A DNA stretch of 64,000 bases from Circinella umbellata. Lineage: Eukaryota; Mucoromycota; Mucoromycetes; Mucorales; Lichtheimiaceae. The stretch's first letter is position 1, and each line of letters begins with the position of its first letter. Where the stretch lies: the NCBI GenBank assembly GCA_025093555.1, contig JAIWNF010000045.1:124001-188000 (forward strand). The letters are read 5' to 3'. The translations under genes were made by a program, and so were the position numbers. Below are positions 11,166-23,229 of this stretch, one piece after another. The notes under the pieces are model-generated. The model had not been told where the DNA came from. It saw only the letters and a program-made list of their open reading frames with translations, and did not search any database.

Positions 11166-14100
11166 ATGAGTAATACTAAAACCGAAGAAAAACTTCGAGA
11201 ACTTATGGAAGAATATCATAAAGTAGGTTCTTCTAATTTATCTAATGTTCCTCTTAGTTTTGATGATCATGAACATGAACATCGTAATTTAACGTAAGTA
11301 GTATAAACCCCTCCCCCCACCACCCCCCCTTTTTTTTTCTTATTGTTAACTCTTGTAAATTCCCTTTTTTTTTTTCTACCTTGAAACTTGACTTTATTAT
11401 ATTATAGTGAAAAAGAACCTAGACGTATGAGAGAAGATCCAGTTGCTTTTATGCTTAATATTGGATTACATTATCAGGGGACGGTAAATAAAAATTAAAA
11501 TATTTGTAATTATGTGTTAAGAGATAGAATCATTAACTTAAATTGTATAAAAAAGGGATGGCGTGGTTATCAACATTATATTGGAAATAAGATATTCTAT
11601 CCTGGTTTTTCTGATAAAATCAAATCATTAATTCTTAATAGTCAAAAAGGTAAAATAGGAGGGATTGGGGATCCATATGAATTAGCTAATCATACTAATA
11701 ATAATAATAATAATAATAATAATATAGTGGAAGAAGTCATTACTGAATTAGCAGATCGTCAAGCTAAAAAACTTGTAGCTGTTCAAAAGAAGAAAAATAT
11801 GAGTGATGAAGAACGTATTAAAAGAATTGAAAAGCAAAGAAAACGATTACAAAAAGAATTAGAAGTTGTTGCTAAAGGAATTACAGATAAATGTGTCTCT
11901 ACCATGGATGATATTCGTGCTGTCAGGTGAGGATGAATTTAAAAAGTAGTCATACTATTTGTAGTTTACTCATCTTTCCTGATATATATAGATTTTTTGC
12001 TTTTGCATTAAATAATGTCTTAGTAAGATTATATCATCAAGGAATTCATATCAAGGAAAGCCAGTGGGTTGAGGTAAGATAAAAAGAATGAGGGAATTTA
12101 TAGTTCACTGAGATTAATTGTTTTTTTCATTTTTTAAATTTTAGCTGAAACGTGTAGCATTGATGGCTCAACAAAAAAAACAATCTCTGATCTTGGTACC
12201 ATCTCACAAATCACATATTGATTATCTTGTCGTATCATATATCTTTTTTAGACTTGGTACTTTTTTTATCATATAAACACATTCCTCCATTTCTAAACCA
12301 TTTGAAATAACTCACTTTTATTCTATTATTTTAGGTCTTCAAATTCCTCATATTGTCGCAGGTGAAAATTTAGATTTACCTATTGTTGGTAGATTATTGA
12401 AATCCTGTGGTGCCTTTTTTATTAAAAGAGAATGGGGTGGTAATCCATTATATAAAACAATTATGGAAGAGTATATTACCACGTTATTGTCCGAAGGAAG
12501 TAAGTTTTGATTATTAGTCATTTTTTTAGAATATCACCGCTAATCCTAGCCCCAAACAAAAAAAAAATTCTATTATTATTATTATTATTATTTGTAATAC
12601 ATAGTGAATTTTGAATGTTTTGTCGAAGGAACACGTTCTAGATTAGGTAATATAAATATGAAAAAAAAAAAAAAAAAACATAGACTGTAGAACGAAAGAG
12701 TGAGAAAAAAAAAACGGAGCTGACGAAAAAGAATGAATTAGGTAAATTGCTTACACCAAAACTTGGTATTATCAAAATTATTTTGGATGCTATCATTGAT
12801 GATCGATTTTCCGATTGTCATCTTGTTCCCATGTCATTGGGTTATGATAAGATTATTGAAACTTCCTCGTAAGTATTATTATTATGTCCTTGTCGATCTT
12901 ATCATAATATCATAATATAAATATATATATATATATACTTATTATTATTATTTGTTCTTTTTTAGTTATGCAAATGAATTACTTGGTAATCCAAAGGAAA
13001 AGGAAAGCTTATGGTAAGAGACAAAAAAAAAGTTATTATACTAATACATAACCAATACCTAAATTAATCTTTTTTTCTTCCCACGATGTCAATTAGGGGT
13101 CTTGTCACTAATACGCGTGTATTGCAACTCAAGTGGGGACGTGTTGATGGTAATGGATTACAATCATTTTTATTAAAAAAAAGCCTTTTATATAATTTAT
13201 ATACTCATTTGTCCAATTATTTTATTCAGTACGTCTTGGAAAACCATTTTCATTGAGAAATTGGTTAGAGGACCAAATCAAATTAAGAGGGTATGTAAAC
13301 TTCAAACAATAGGAGAAATAATTAAAATATTAACTGAATACTTTATTTTTAAAACACGTATATTTATTTAGACCTATGGATTTAACACAAATGTCACAAA
13401 AATCCATTTTATTGAAATCATTGGGATATCGGTAAGCAAATAAAATAATAGACTAAATCTACTTATTGAAGTAAAAAATAATAATAATGATCTTTTATTA
13501 AATATATAAATGTTTAATATGTTATAGTGTTCTTTCAGATATTGTAAGTATAATGATTGTCAATCATGTAAATCTACTAAATTGATTAAACAAATATATA
13601 TATATTTTTTTTTTACTTCTTTGGTTTGTTTATTCTAGAATTCTGTTGCAGTTGTCATGCCATCAGCGTTGCTAGGTACCGTTCTCTTGACACTTCGTGG
13701 TCGTGGCGTTGGTCGAAGTGAATTGATTCGACGTGTCGATTGGTTAATTAAAGTAATCAATGCAAAAGGAGGTCAAGTAGCCGAATTTCATGGAATGTCG
13801 ACAGGAATTGTTGTTGATAGGTAAATCAAAATTTCGAATGTTTTTTCTTTTCTTTTAGAAACCACTCCATCTTTATTAATACATGAATATTTTTATATAA
13901 ATGATATATAGAACTGTTCAAATCCATAAAGATTTAATTGGTGAACAAAAAGTCAAGGATTTACTTGAACCTACATTTTATGGTATCAATCCATTTGAAC
14001 TTTCTTATTATCGTAATCAAGTGATTCATATGTTTGTGGAAGAAGGTAATAAAAGAAAGAACCCTCCCCCCATCATTGTCATGGTAGATAAAAAAAAAGG

Positions 14101-15407
14101 GGATTCTAATAATAATAATAATTCTCTTTATAGCTATTGTTTGTGTCGCTCTTTATACAGTTGTAAAATTAGGTGGCAGTAAAGTAGATCAACGTATGCG
14201 TTATACTGATTTATTAGATGAAATTTCATTCCTTTCAAGTCTTTTGAAACTTGATATGATTTATAAACCAGGAGGGGTTGAAAATAATATGCGAAGAACC
14301 GTACGTTGGTTAGCAGATAATCATGTTATTGAAGTGAGCGAAGATGGATGGGTCGGTTTGTCAGATGCTGAAAGAGAATGTGGTCGTGAAAATTATGGTA
14401 AGCTTTTTTTCTAAGTTTTAAACGTGCTTGCATATTGTTTGAAAGATTATCATTTTTTTTTTACGTGAGCGCCTTATCCATATATGATGACTATCTATTG
14501 ATCTCATTGATCTCTCTCTCTCTCTCTCTCTTCCACTTATTTTTTCATGCTATATGATAGATTTCTTATGCTTTTTGATTTGGCCATTTGTTGAATCATA
14601 TTGGTTGGCGGCTGTAAGTTTATTCTCTTTGGTAGCATGTCGCCGTTCATATAGTGTAACAAATCCATCATCAAGCGCAGATATGAAAGTATTTTCTAAT
14701 AGAGCCCAAGCACTCGGAAAAACATTATATTATCAAGGTGACCTCGTAAGTTTAACACGAAAGAAAGAGAATTTGGTTGGGTTGTGAATGGAAGTAACAC
14801 ACAACATGAGCTCGTTTTTTTTTTTTTTCATATCTATGGTGGTACAAATGATTTCTAAATTTGTTATTTTTGTTCCAGAGTTATTTGGAAGCGGTCAATA
14901 AAGAGACTTTAAATACAGCATTTACAAGATATCAAGAACAAGGGATCATGTTACTTACCCGCCATAATACCCCCAAACCATGGTCCGAAATTTCTTTAAC
15001 AGAACAATATGTTCCTCAGAGAGAAGATGGTATTCTTGTACCCAAAGGTCCCCTTTGGGAACTTGTTGAACATATTGGTCGATTTAGAATGGAAGGAAAA
15101 AACAGAAGAGATAGTGCTACAGGTAAACAAAAAAAAAAAAAAAAGGGATTTAAAAAATAAGGTTTTTCTAAATATGGTAATATGTTGTGCACTGATCATC
15201 TGTATGTTAAGTATTACATCTACTCACTACATTTTTTTTTTAAAAAAAAATCGGAATATATTATATATAGTAAGTACCCGTGTGCTTCGATTAGCAGAGA
15301 TCCTCGCTGAAGAAAATGCTGTGCCAAGTGCCAATCAAAAAACATTTTTGAAAAAACTATCTCAAGATAGTAAGCAAACATCATCATCAACAGCAGCAAA
15401 ATTATAG
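11166..15407 (+). CDS. Glycerol-3-phosphate / DHAP acyltransferase, PlsB/GPAT1 type
   Basis: Membrane-associated enzyme for the first acylation step of glycerolipid synthesis, acyl transfer to glycerol-3-phosphate or dihydroxyacetone phosphate. I count 19 exons with the last at 15271-15407, totalling 2487 nt and 828 aa. The four acyltransferase motifs are present: H240-K-S-H-I-D245 (the Hx4D catalytic pair), GAFFIKR at 282-288, FVEGTRSR at 317-324 and VPMSLGYD from 354. The length fits bacterial PlsB and animal GPAT1, not the yeast Gat1/Gat2 form. A poly-Asn insertion (near 11695-11725) and a charged coiled-coil-like stretch lie ahead of the domain. Exon 13 (13528-13543) is only 16 nt. GPAT versus DHAPAT specificity cannot be told from sequence. 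Confidence 0.9.
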
Positions 15408-17577
15408 AATATAATATATATATATATATTGTTTACCATTTAACAGATAGCACTATGAATACAAATAAAAATGCAAGAGCAAAAAAATAAAGTTAATTTG
15501 TAAACCCCAACAAAACAAAAAAAAAATGTTTCGTTTGTTTATAAATGTTCTTGATATAATAAAAGAAGCAAAAATAAAAAAGAATAGAGAAACAATGAAA
15601 TTATTAATTAAATTTCTTTATTGTTTTAAATGTATTTAAACTTCTTCTTTTCTTTTTTATTCTTTAAACATGAGCAAATAAAAGTAGTGTCAAATTATTA
15701 TTATTGTTCTAAAAATTCAAAACTATACGTGCACCTATACATACAACAACTTTATTACTTAGAGTTAAAATAGATACGTATCTAATCTAACAATCCTAGC
15801 TCCACCCCCTCCCCCAAATCTTCGGAACCTCCTCATTTTTTTCAAGTTTCAAAAAAGGTCATCTGGATTAATTTTTGTGTAAGAATACATTGTTTTAATT
15901 TGCTGCAACTTATTAGATGCAATAACAACAGAGAATGATTATTTCTTGGTAGTTATTGTCATTATCTTTAGTATAGGTACGTATTTCAGTTTTATGAGTA
16001 TTATTTAGTCCAAATGCAAGCAAGTGTGCAATATATATAAGTGATACGTTGTTATCTCATTTATCCCATGTATCTGTTGTCTTTTCTTTCTTTTTATTCT
16101 AGATACTTTTGCAAGAGATTTATTACGTCATGTACATAACTCTCGGATGAGAAGACCGACAGGAATCAATAACGAATGAAATGAAATATATGCACGTACA
16201 TCATAGTTTCTTATTCTATATTAACTACTCCCTATAAATTTATACTTATACTTGTTTTATTAAATGATAATAGAATTAAGAACATGATATGAAGACCAAT
16301 TAGTTTAGAAAAAGATAAATATTTTAGGCTCTCCTTTTCTTTTTCTTTATTTTTTTTTTTTTTTTTACATATATATTGTTGTGAAACTTTAGACCTTAAA
16401 CGAGAGAAATTTGGGTATAACTTTCTATAGTTCATATGACAATCACAAATTTTAAATCTCATTCTTGTCAAAGTTGTTATTATGGTTTTTTTTTTTTTTC
16501 AAATATACTATTTTACCTAATGGTTGGGAAAGTTTGTGGTAGTATATAATATATTCCATATTAGCAACAACCTTTTTTTTTTTAAGAAAAACGTATGTGT
16601 AACGAGGACGAGCCATTTGAGGAGATATAGTAAGTTAAGGCTGATCTTAGTTGCTTTTTATGAATAATGAAATATGATTCGTTGAAATAATGAGCAGCCT
16701 TGCATATGATTTAAAAAAGAAAGTTGTCTATTGTGATAAAAAAAAAAGAGAGAGAGAAAGTAATCTACCAAGCCTGATAACCTTGTACTCAAAATAAAGG
16801 AAGGTACCTCACGGAGATCCATCTCTCTCTCACACACACACCGGCGCGCGAACTCTCTTTCTCTCTCTTATTTTCTGGTAAAGATGGAGTTATCAGTTGA
16901 AAAAAAAAGGTTAGATTGATTAGTAACTGACATTGTGTACCATTTTTAAAAATATGCTGATCATTCAAAAGGTAAAGATATCAATGAGAAAGATACTAGA
17001 AAGTAAGATATATAGTAAACAGTAATTGTACTTCTTATTATTATCATTACTATTACTAAAGCTACTACTACTACTACTACTACTAATTAGTGTAACGAGT
17101 TAGAACTGTTAGAACTATAGTTAGTGTACGTAAATGAATAACAAATAGCGGGTTACTATATTTTCTAAACTTGTTAAATAACCTACATAATGTGAAAATA
17201 TGATATGTATGTTGAGAATAGAAGAAAAAAAAAGCCAAACAAACGTGCACGGTACCTATTTCTCTCATCTCCTTTCTCTTCCACTTTTTTGTCAATCATT
17301 GATACTCTGACCCCTAATATAATTATCTATCTTTCTCACACTCACTCACACAAACACACTTACACAAACACATACTCTTTCTAAATATCGCTTGGAAAAA
17401 AAAACCGCTCTTTTTTTTCTTCACAAAAATAATCAGTCTCTCTTCGCTCCCCTTTCCCTCCTCTTTCTTTTTTGTTTTTTCTTTAACCTTTTTTCCATTA
17501 TTATACTTTTTTCTTTTCTCTATCTCTTTTTTTTTTTTTTTCAACATTTAACAAATAATACGACAAATATAACTATT
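15408..17577. other. Gene-poor interval with one orphan exon-like piece
   Basis: Mostly AT-rich with poly-T runs, a CACACACACCGGCGCGCG patch near 16830-16850 and CT-rich leader-like DNA at 17320-17560 before the next gene. A TTTATTCTAG acceptor at about 16093-16102 is followed by an exon-like segment to a stop at 16179 (listed separately). Nothing else is supported. Confidence 0.45.
16103..16179 (+). pseudogene. Orphan terminal-exon-like segment
   Basis: A polypyrimidine tract and TAG acceptor precede 77 nt that, with one G supplied from an upstream exon, read as a basic amphipathic tail (begins DTFARDLLRHVHNS, ends at TGA 16177-16179). I find no matching upstream exon, so this may be the 3' end of a small decayed gene or chance. 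The family is not recognised. Confidence 0.22.
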
Positions 17578-19971
17578 ATGATACCAGCACAAAATAAAAA
17601 TAATTTTAACAATGGTGATATGAATTATGGAATATGTACCAGCAAGGATGAAGAATTATCAACTGAAGATTTACTTTATCAATATTTACAACCACAATTT
17701 GTTCAACAATCATTATCACCTCCTATGAGTATTGTAGACCATGAATTTGATATAGCAGTTCAATCACCTACCTTAGTGAATAATGGTCCTTTAACTCCTT
17801 CAACTTCACCATCAGCTAATCCCTATTTTACACAATTACAAGTATTACAACAACAGCAACTACAACAACAACAACAACAACAACAATATGGTATTTCTTC
17901 TAGTTTGATGGATAGTCCTACATCACCACCAGCGAGTGGATTTACTGATGATCGTATTCAATTACAAATATCTAGCTTTTCTGATCTTAAAACAGCTCTA
18001 GAAGATATTGGTAGAGATTCAACTACTCATATTGCCAATACACCTTTCACTACCCCAAGTCCTTTACAGCAACACTCAGTACTTAACTTTCCACTTATTC
18101 ATCAACAACAGCACTTACAACAAGATACCCAACAGATGCCTCATCGTCGTCGCTATTCTTATTTTACAGAACCTACATATGGAATTATGAATAACGACAA
18201 AAGCAACAACAATAATAGCATTAACAACACAAGATTAACACCAGAAATAGTAGAAAAAGAAACAACAACTACTGAAGAGGACTTGATTCATTTAACCAGT
18301 ACTGATTTTCATGTACCTTCATCCATCCGATTAAATGTTGAAAGTTCTCAAATGTTAGACAATTTAATGGAACAAGCTGTTTCTCATTGGTGTTGTATTG
18401 GATTCAAAGTAGCACCTATTAGCTTGGATTTGATCCGTGACTGGAACAATGCACCTCCTGCTATTGTTTACTGTGTCGCATCTATTAGCTTGGTTACATT
18501 TATGAATCATAATGCAAGTCAATCATTTACTAAACAAGCTGCCATGGTATTTTATGAACAAGCACGACATAAAATGGATGATGTCTTTGTAGAAGATATG
18601 CAACCTATGGTTATTCAAGCTTATTTTTGTCTCAGTTATACATCAAATTTATTACGTCTCTATGAACAACAACGTACATGGGGCGGATTAGCATCTATCG
18701 CTTTACAACAACATGCCAAGGATATTTCTGCGGGCCGACCTGTCGATCGATTAACCATGATGTGTTGGTTGCGTTGGTATTATGTCGATGCATGGATGTG
18801 CTTAACATTGAATCGAGAATGTTTATTAGCAGATGATACACCACTTTATTTAGCACCACATGCTGGACAAAATAACGAGAGTGATGATATGCCAATATCT
18901 ATTATTCAACAGCATGTTTTTCATGGCTTATATCAATTCGCTGCGTTAACTCAATATATGCGAATGTATATACGAGCTATTCGATCCGGAACTATATTTA
19001 AGAAAGGCACCACTTCAAGTCCTTCCACGTTTTATCAAAACATTACCGATCAGTTAAAACAATGGTATATTCAACAACATCGCGATCAACAGACAGAAAT
19101 ACATTTCCATTTATGTTATCATGCCATGCGTTTGGTTATTCTTTTTCAATTTTTACATTCAACAGAATGTCCTCCACACGATATTTTAATTGATTGTTTG
19201 CAAACCAATTTGGCCTTGTTACAATCATTACAATACTTGAGAGAAATTGGATGTGATCAAAGTACTTATCACCATATGTTTTTTGCTATTCATAACACGG
19301 CAAAAAGAATTTACATGTATAATTTCAATAACAAGGGAAAAAAGAAACATTCATTGGATCGGTTTGCTGAAGAACAATTACGAATCAATCTAAAGCTGCT
19401 ACGTGGCACTCAAGCTTTTGTCAATGACGTATTCAAGGTTCGATTGTACGCAGTAAAAATTGAACAACAGTTTCGTGATTTACGAATTAAAGTTGAACAA
19501 GATGATAAAAATGGTGTCTGTAATAGTATTATATTCAAGAATAATACTGTTGGTACTGCTGCTAACCACAGTAATAACAGCAATAGTAATCATTCTCATT
19601 CTCATTCATATTCTCACTCTCACTCGCATCATTCCTACCATACAACAGCATTATCAACACCTCATTTCTCTCCATCAACACTGACACATAATTATCATAA
19701 TAACACCTCTTTATCATTGTCAAAAGCAACAACTTTAACAAAAAATTCGGAAACTACATTACCTGCTACACCATTATTACATCCAAACAACAACTACAAT
19801 AATGGTGCACCAGGTTATTTTGTGTTTCGACAAAAACCATTAAAAACACCCACTACCACACGTATACGTAACAAATCAACATCATCACATTATGACAAAG
19901 TTAAGAAAACTTCTTTTAAAAAACAATTCAATGTATCTACTTGTTCAACGACAAAGAAAAAACCCCAGTAA
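17578..19971 (+). CDS. Fungal transcription-factor-domain protein lacking a zinc cluster
   Basis: Single-exon gene of 797 aa from the ATG at 17578. The frame is open further upstream to 17392, but that stretch is CT-rich leader encoding an implausible Phe/Leu run, so the later start is preferred. The N-terminal third is Ser/Pro/Gln-rich with a poly-Gln tract near residue 95. The middle, about residues 240-500, resembles the fungal-specific transcription-factor (MHR) domain found downstream of Zn2Cys6 clusters; the LRWYYVDAWMCLTLNRE segment is the typical W-x(n)-D-x(n)-R block. The C-terminus is rich in His/Ser (SHSHSHS-type) and Asn. No CX2CX6C zinc cluster is visible, and none was found upstream. 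It is likely a nuclear regulator or co-regulator, but DNA binding is unproven. Confidence 0.75.
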   Translation: MIPAQNKNNFNNGDMNYGICTSKDEELSTEDLLYQYLQPQFVQQSLSPPMSIVDHEFDIAVQSPTLVNNGPLTPSTSPSANPYFTQLQVLQQQQLQQQQQQQQYGISSSLMDSPTSPPASGFTDDRIQLQISSFSDLKTALEDIGRDSTTHIANTPFTTPSPLQQHSVLNFPLIHQQQHLQQDTQQMPHRRRYSYFTEPTYGIMNNDKSNNNNSINNTRLTPEIVEKETTTTEEDLIHLTSTDFHVPSSIRLNVESSQMLDNLMEQAVSHWCCIGFKVAPISLDLIRDWNNAPPAIVYCVASISLVTFMNHNASQSFTKQAAMVFYEQARHKMDDVFVEDMQPMVIQAYFCLSYTSNLLRLYEQQRTWGGLASIALQQHAKDISAGRPVDRLTMMCWLRWYYVDAWMCLTLNRECLLADDTPLYLAPHAGQNNESDDMPISIIQQHVFHGLYQFAALTQYMRMYIRAIRSGTIFKKGTTSSPSTFYQNITDQLKQWYIQQHRDQQTEIHFHLCYHAMRLVILFQFLHSTECPPHDILIDCLQTNLALLQSLQYLREIGCDQSTYHHMFFAIHNTAKRIYMYNFNNKGKKKHSLDRFAEEQLRINLKLLRGTQAFVNDVFKVRLYAVKIEQQFRDLRIKVEQDDKNGVCNSIIFKNNTVGTAANHSNNSNSNHSHSHSYSHSHSHHSYHTTALSTPHFSPSTLTHNYHNNTSLSLSKATTLTKNSETTLPATPLLHPNNNYNNGAPGYFVFRQKPLKTPTTTRIRNKSTSSHYDKVKKTSFKKQFNVSTCSTTKKKPQ

Positions 19972-20763
19972 TTCTTCTCATTCTTCATCTTTTAAAACGA
20001 CGAATATTCTTTAAACACTAATAAGCATGTTATTGAGTTAACTATTCTTTGCATTTTAAACATATTTTATGATTTTCTTTTTAAATTTCACTTTTTTTTT
20101 TTTTTTTTGGTTTCTTGTTCGATGTTCGATGTTTGATAGTTTCATCTTTTTTCATTCCTTTATATATATAGTAGCTTTATTTTTTGTTTAGTAGTTAATA
20201 CGTACTTTTGTATTTTTTAATGTTACGTATTAGTTTTTTTATTAATATATATTTCTTATTAATTTTCACGTTAAAACAATTCCTTTTTATGCAATCATAT
20301 TTTTTTTTATGAATTAAAAATACAATTTTTTTTTTTTATTCCCATTAATATGTTTTTTTTTTTTACTTAATATTTATCATAGACTCAATGGAGTAGTAGC
20401 ATTCGTTTCAATTTCAATTATACATAAAAAGCTTAATTTATCTAGCGCAGTAAATGTATGGTTGTCATAGATACACACCATTTTTTTTTTTGGGTAATCC
20501 GAAAAAACAGTATATCTTTAAAATTTCTATCATTCTTTTTGTCGCAAATAAATGAACAATACTTTTTCTACACGTCATAATTATTTATATCTGAAGATTG
20601 TTTTAAAAAATAATAATAACTTTCAAAAAGAAAACAATAACAACATCAATGTAGCTCTCAAGATTAGAAACCTGAACTATTACTTGCGACTGTTAAAAAA
20701 AATATCAAAAGGTTGGGTACAAAGAAAAATCGGGCCACGAGACTTATATATATTGTGTATACA
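19972..20763. other. 3' flank of the transcription-factor-domain gene
   Basis: T-rich DNA with long poly-T runs at about 20091-20108 and 20325-20360. No coding exon is supported. It ends at the TA that borders the long-TIR element. Confidence 0.5.
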
Positions 20764-20765
20764 TA

Positions 20766-21205
20766 CAGGATTTTTCCTAATGATTGGCGGGGGCTTTTTT
20801 TCATTTTGGCGTTGGGGGGGGGTCTTTTGGTTGACGGTGTGATTTTCGGGATTGGCAGGAGGTGGAAAATTAGGATGGCGGTGTAATTTCAGATGTTGGC
20901 AGAATTACAGAATTCATATGGTGGTTGGGAACTGTAGTCTTACTAGGCCCTTCAAAAATAAATTTTCTGAACATAGCAGACAATTGTTTCGTTTTACTTT
21001 TACGCTGTAGCTTTATGAAGAAAAAGGAACAGAACAACTAAAACACCCTCTTTCCCTCGGTGCACCGAGGAATGAACGAAAATCTGTTCTGGTTATATTC
21101 GATTTTTCCTAATAGATGGCACTTGGTTTCTTTTGACCTTGGCGCTGCTCGAATTTCATCTTGGCGGTCTACGCATCACTTTGGCCCCCCACTACTTAAA
21201 CACTG
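20766..21205 (+). repeat. Left terminal inverted repeat of the long-TIR element
   Basis: Matches the complement of 26565-27095. The first 385 bp or so align almost continuously; beyond that the left copy lacks about 90 bp present on the right. It contains G-runs (20794 region and ten consecutive G near 20813-20822), repeated TTGGCGG-like subterminal motifs and a perfect 16-bp palindrome CCTCGGTGCACCGAGG near 21056-21071. Confidence 0.85.
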
Positions 21206-22089
21206 GAGCATAAATCACCGTGAAAGTTCCTCCTCAACTGTGTAACTAGGTGGTTACGTTTCTATAAAATCGTTTTTTTTTTTTGGATGCGCACCATTCT
21301 CGCATGCTTCATTGTATCATCAGATCCCCTTTGCACTACTATATTTGGGGAGCGAAGTAATTTTATTCCTAAGCTGTATAAAAAGCTATACATTCTAATG
21401 TTTGATGTTTGGTGTCTCAAACACAAATTAAGGAACCATATGACATCAGGAAAACTTTCCGTAGTTATTGTGTGTTTATTATAGCAAATAGTTCAGTCAT
21501 TCGAATCAAATGATGATTCAGTAATCAATATATACAGTTTTCAAGTTGATAAACTATTGTTATGACAGGGAATATACATATGGGGAATTTAAGTCATTGA
21601 GTGCTTGGTGGTGATTTTGTGTCAAAGAAAATTTCGCCATGCAAGCTGTCCTGTTCCAATGGTCGAGCATTTTTCACGTTCCGAGCTAGCTGGACAACTG
21701 CATCCCTCCAACCAAACACAAGATGCATTTTTTGCAATAAATCCTTGAGCTCCTGGCCATTCTGAGGCACCTTGATCTGAACATGGCGCTGTCGGATATA
21801 TTTTTGATTGTCGACGAGTGTGAGTGATTCAAAGTACAACACCTTATTATGATATTGGCAGCAGAACGTTCGGATCGGGTGCTGACCGTCAAGATAATCG
21901 GATATAAGGTTGACTGCTCTTCTTGCGTTTCGATAAACCTTTACTTCATCGCTTTGTACCTTTTCATCATTGGCTGACGTTCCTCCCGACAACTCCAATA
22001 AGAAGCTGGCTACTTCTTGGTTTTTGTTTTTTGCCAATCCAAGACCATCCCATTTGTGCCTTTTCAAACTTTCGGTTTCAACTTCCAAC

Positions 22090-22311
22090 CTAAATAAAAC
22101 AACATTTTCTTCAGTCATGATTCACATACGTTGAAATTTATATATTTATTAAGACGAAATTAAATGAGCACGCGCTGATCTCAGCCTATTGCTCTCGTCA
22201 GTTCAGAAAAAACAAAGCTCGGTCCTGAAAAACCTGCTGGGCAGCAGGAAAAAGGGGTGGGAAGATGATTCACATACAGTGAGAAGTTACTTTCCGCGAC
22301 AAAGATGTTAC
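22090..22311 (-). other. Intron with a possible small insertion
   Basis: The third intron of the interrupted gene contains a 13-bp direct repeat ATGATTCACATAC near 22116-22130 and again near 22265-22279, bracketing about 140 bp that includes a CCTGCTG-GG-CAGCAGG hairpin. This could be a small insertion with a target duplication or a local duplication scar. Confidence 0.35.
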
Positions 22312-23229
22312 CATTTTAGTTCGACAATATCGTTGAACCATCGAAACAAAGCATTGATGAAAGGTATGGTAAACTCGACGGCCAGAGTTCGTTCGCCAAC
22401 TTGGTGATCCATTATATGCGTAGGCGCTTGCAACATATCCAGGCTTGCTTCCGTTATTATTTCAAGGGCGCGCAAATCATGATGTATAAAAATATCGAAA
22501 AGATCAGCCGACAGAACAGGTTCGCGTTGACGCGCTTTGACCCGCAGTATATGAGGATTTGGGCTACTGTTGATAATATTTGCGATGAACAGCTCACATG
22601 GCAGATCTGGTACCCAAACCGGCAATTTGAGCTTTCCACCCCACGCAGACAGGACTTCATCATTGATAGATCGTTCGATGTCGTGCAAAGTCAAATCTAT
22701 GATTTCAAGCAACCCAACCAGGTCAAAAGGATACAGGTGCTTTAATAATTCTTCGCGACTTTTCAAAGCGGCATCTGTAAGAGGTGTGTCTTGAAGGTCG
22801 ACTAGATTGTGGTTTTCAGTAAAAGGATCAGCTTGAGGATAATCACTCGTACTAGTAGGATTACCGATCACACTTAGCTTACCCTGGATTTGGCTGCTCG
22901 CAGCGTCAACGTCAGTGGCTGTGTTTGATCCAGCTGGAGATGGAACACTTTCAGACATAGCCTTGTCGATTACGTTCGAATCGTTTTGCATTTGTGGACT
23001 CACAACATCAGCGTCGTTCCCAGTAGTTTCGTTACAGACCTGGAAAAAAGGGGAAGGCAATTAGTAATCCATTGGGTATAGTCACAGCACGATTTGATTT
23101 ATTTCCATTATTAGTTACCCTCTTCGTTAGACGTTCTACTGACGTTAAAACAGTCGAGTGTACGTTTTCGAGAGAGTCATGGGCCCGTTTTTCCATTCTT
23201 TTTCGTGATTCTGCAGATGCAAGTCTTGT

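Noticed and set aside
17392..17577. 62-codon N-terminal extension of the transcription-factor-domain gene
   Set aside because: CT-rich leader encoding Phe/Leu runs; a better start lies at 17578.
22401..22745. Plus-strand open stretch inside the TIR element
   Set aside because: Antisense shadow of exon 3 of the minus-strand gene, whose frame, splice sites and total length are consistent.
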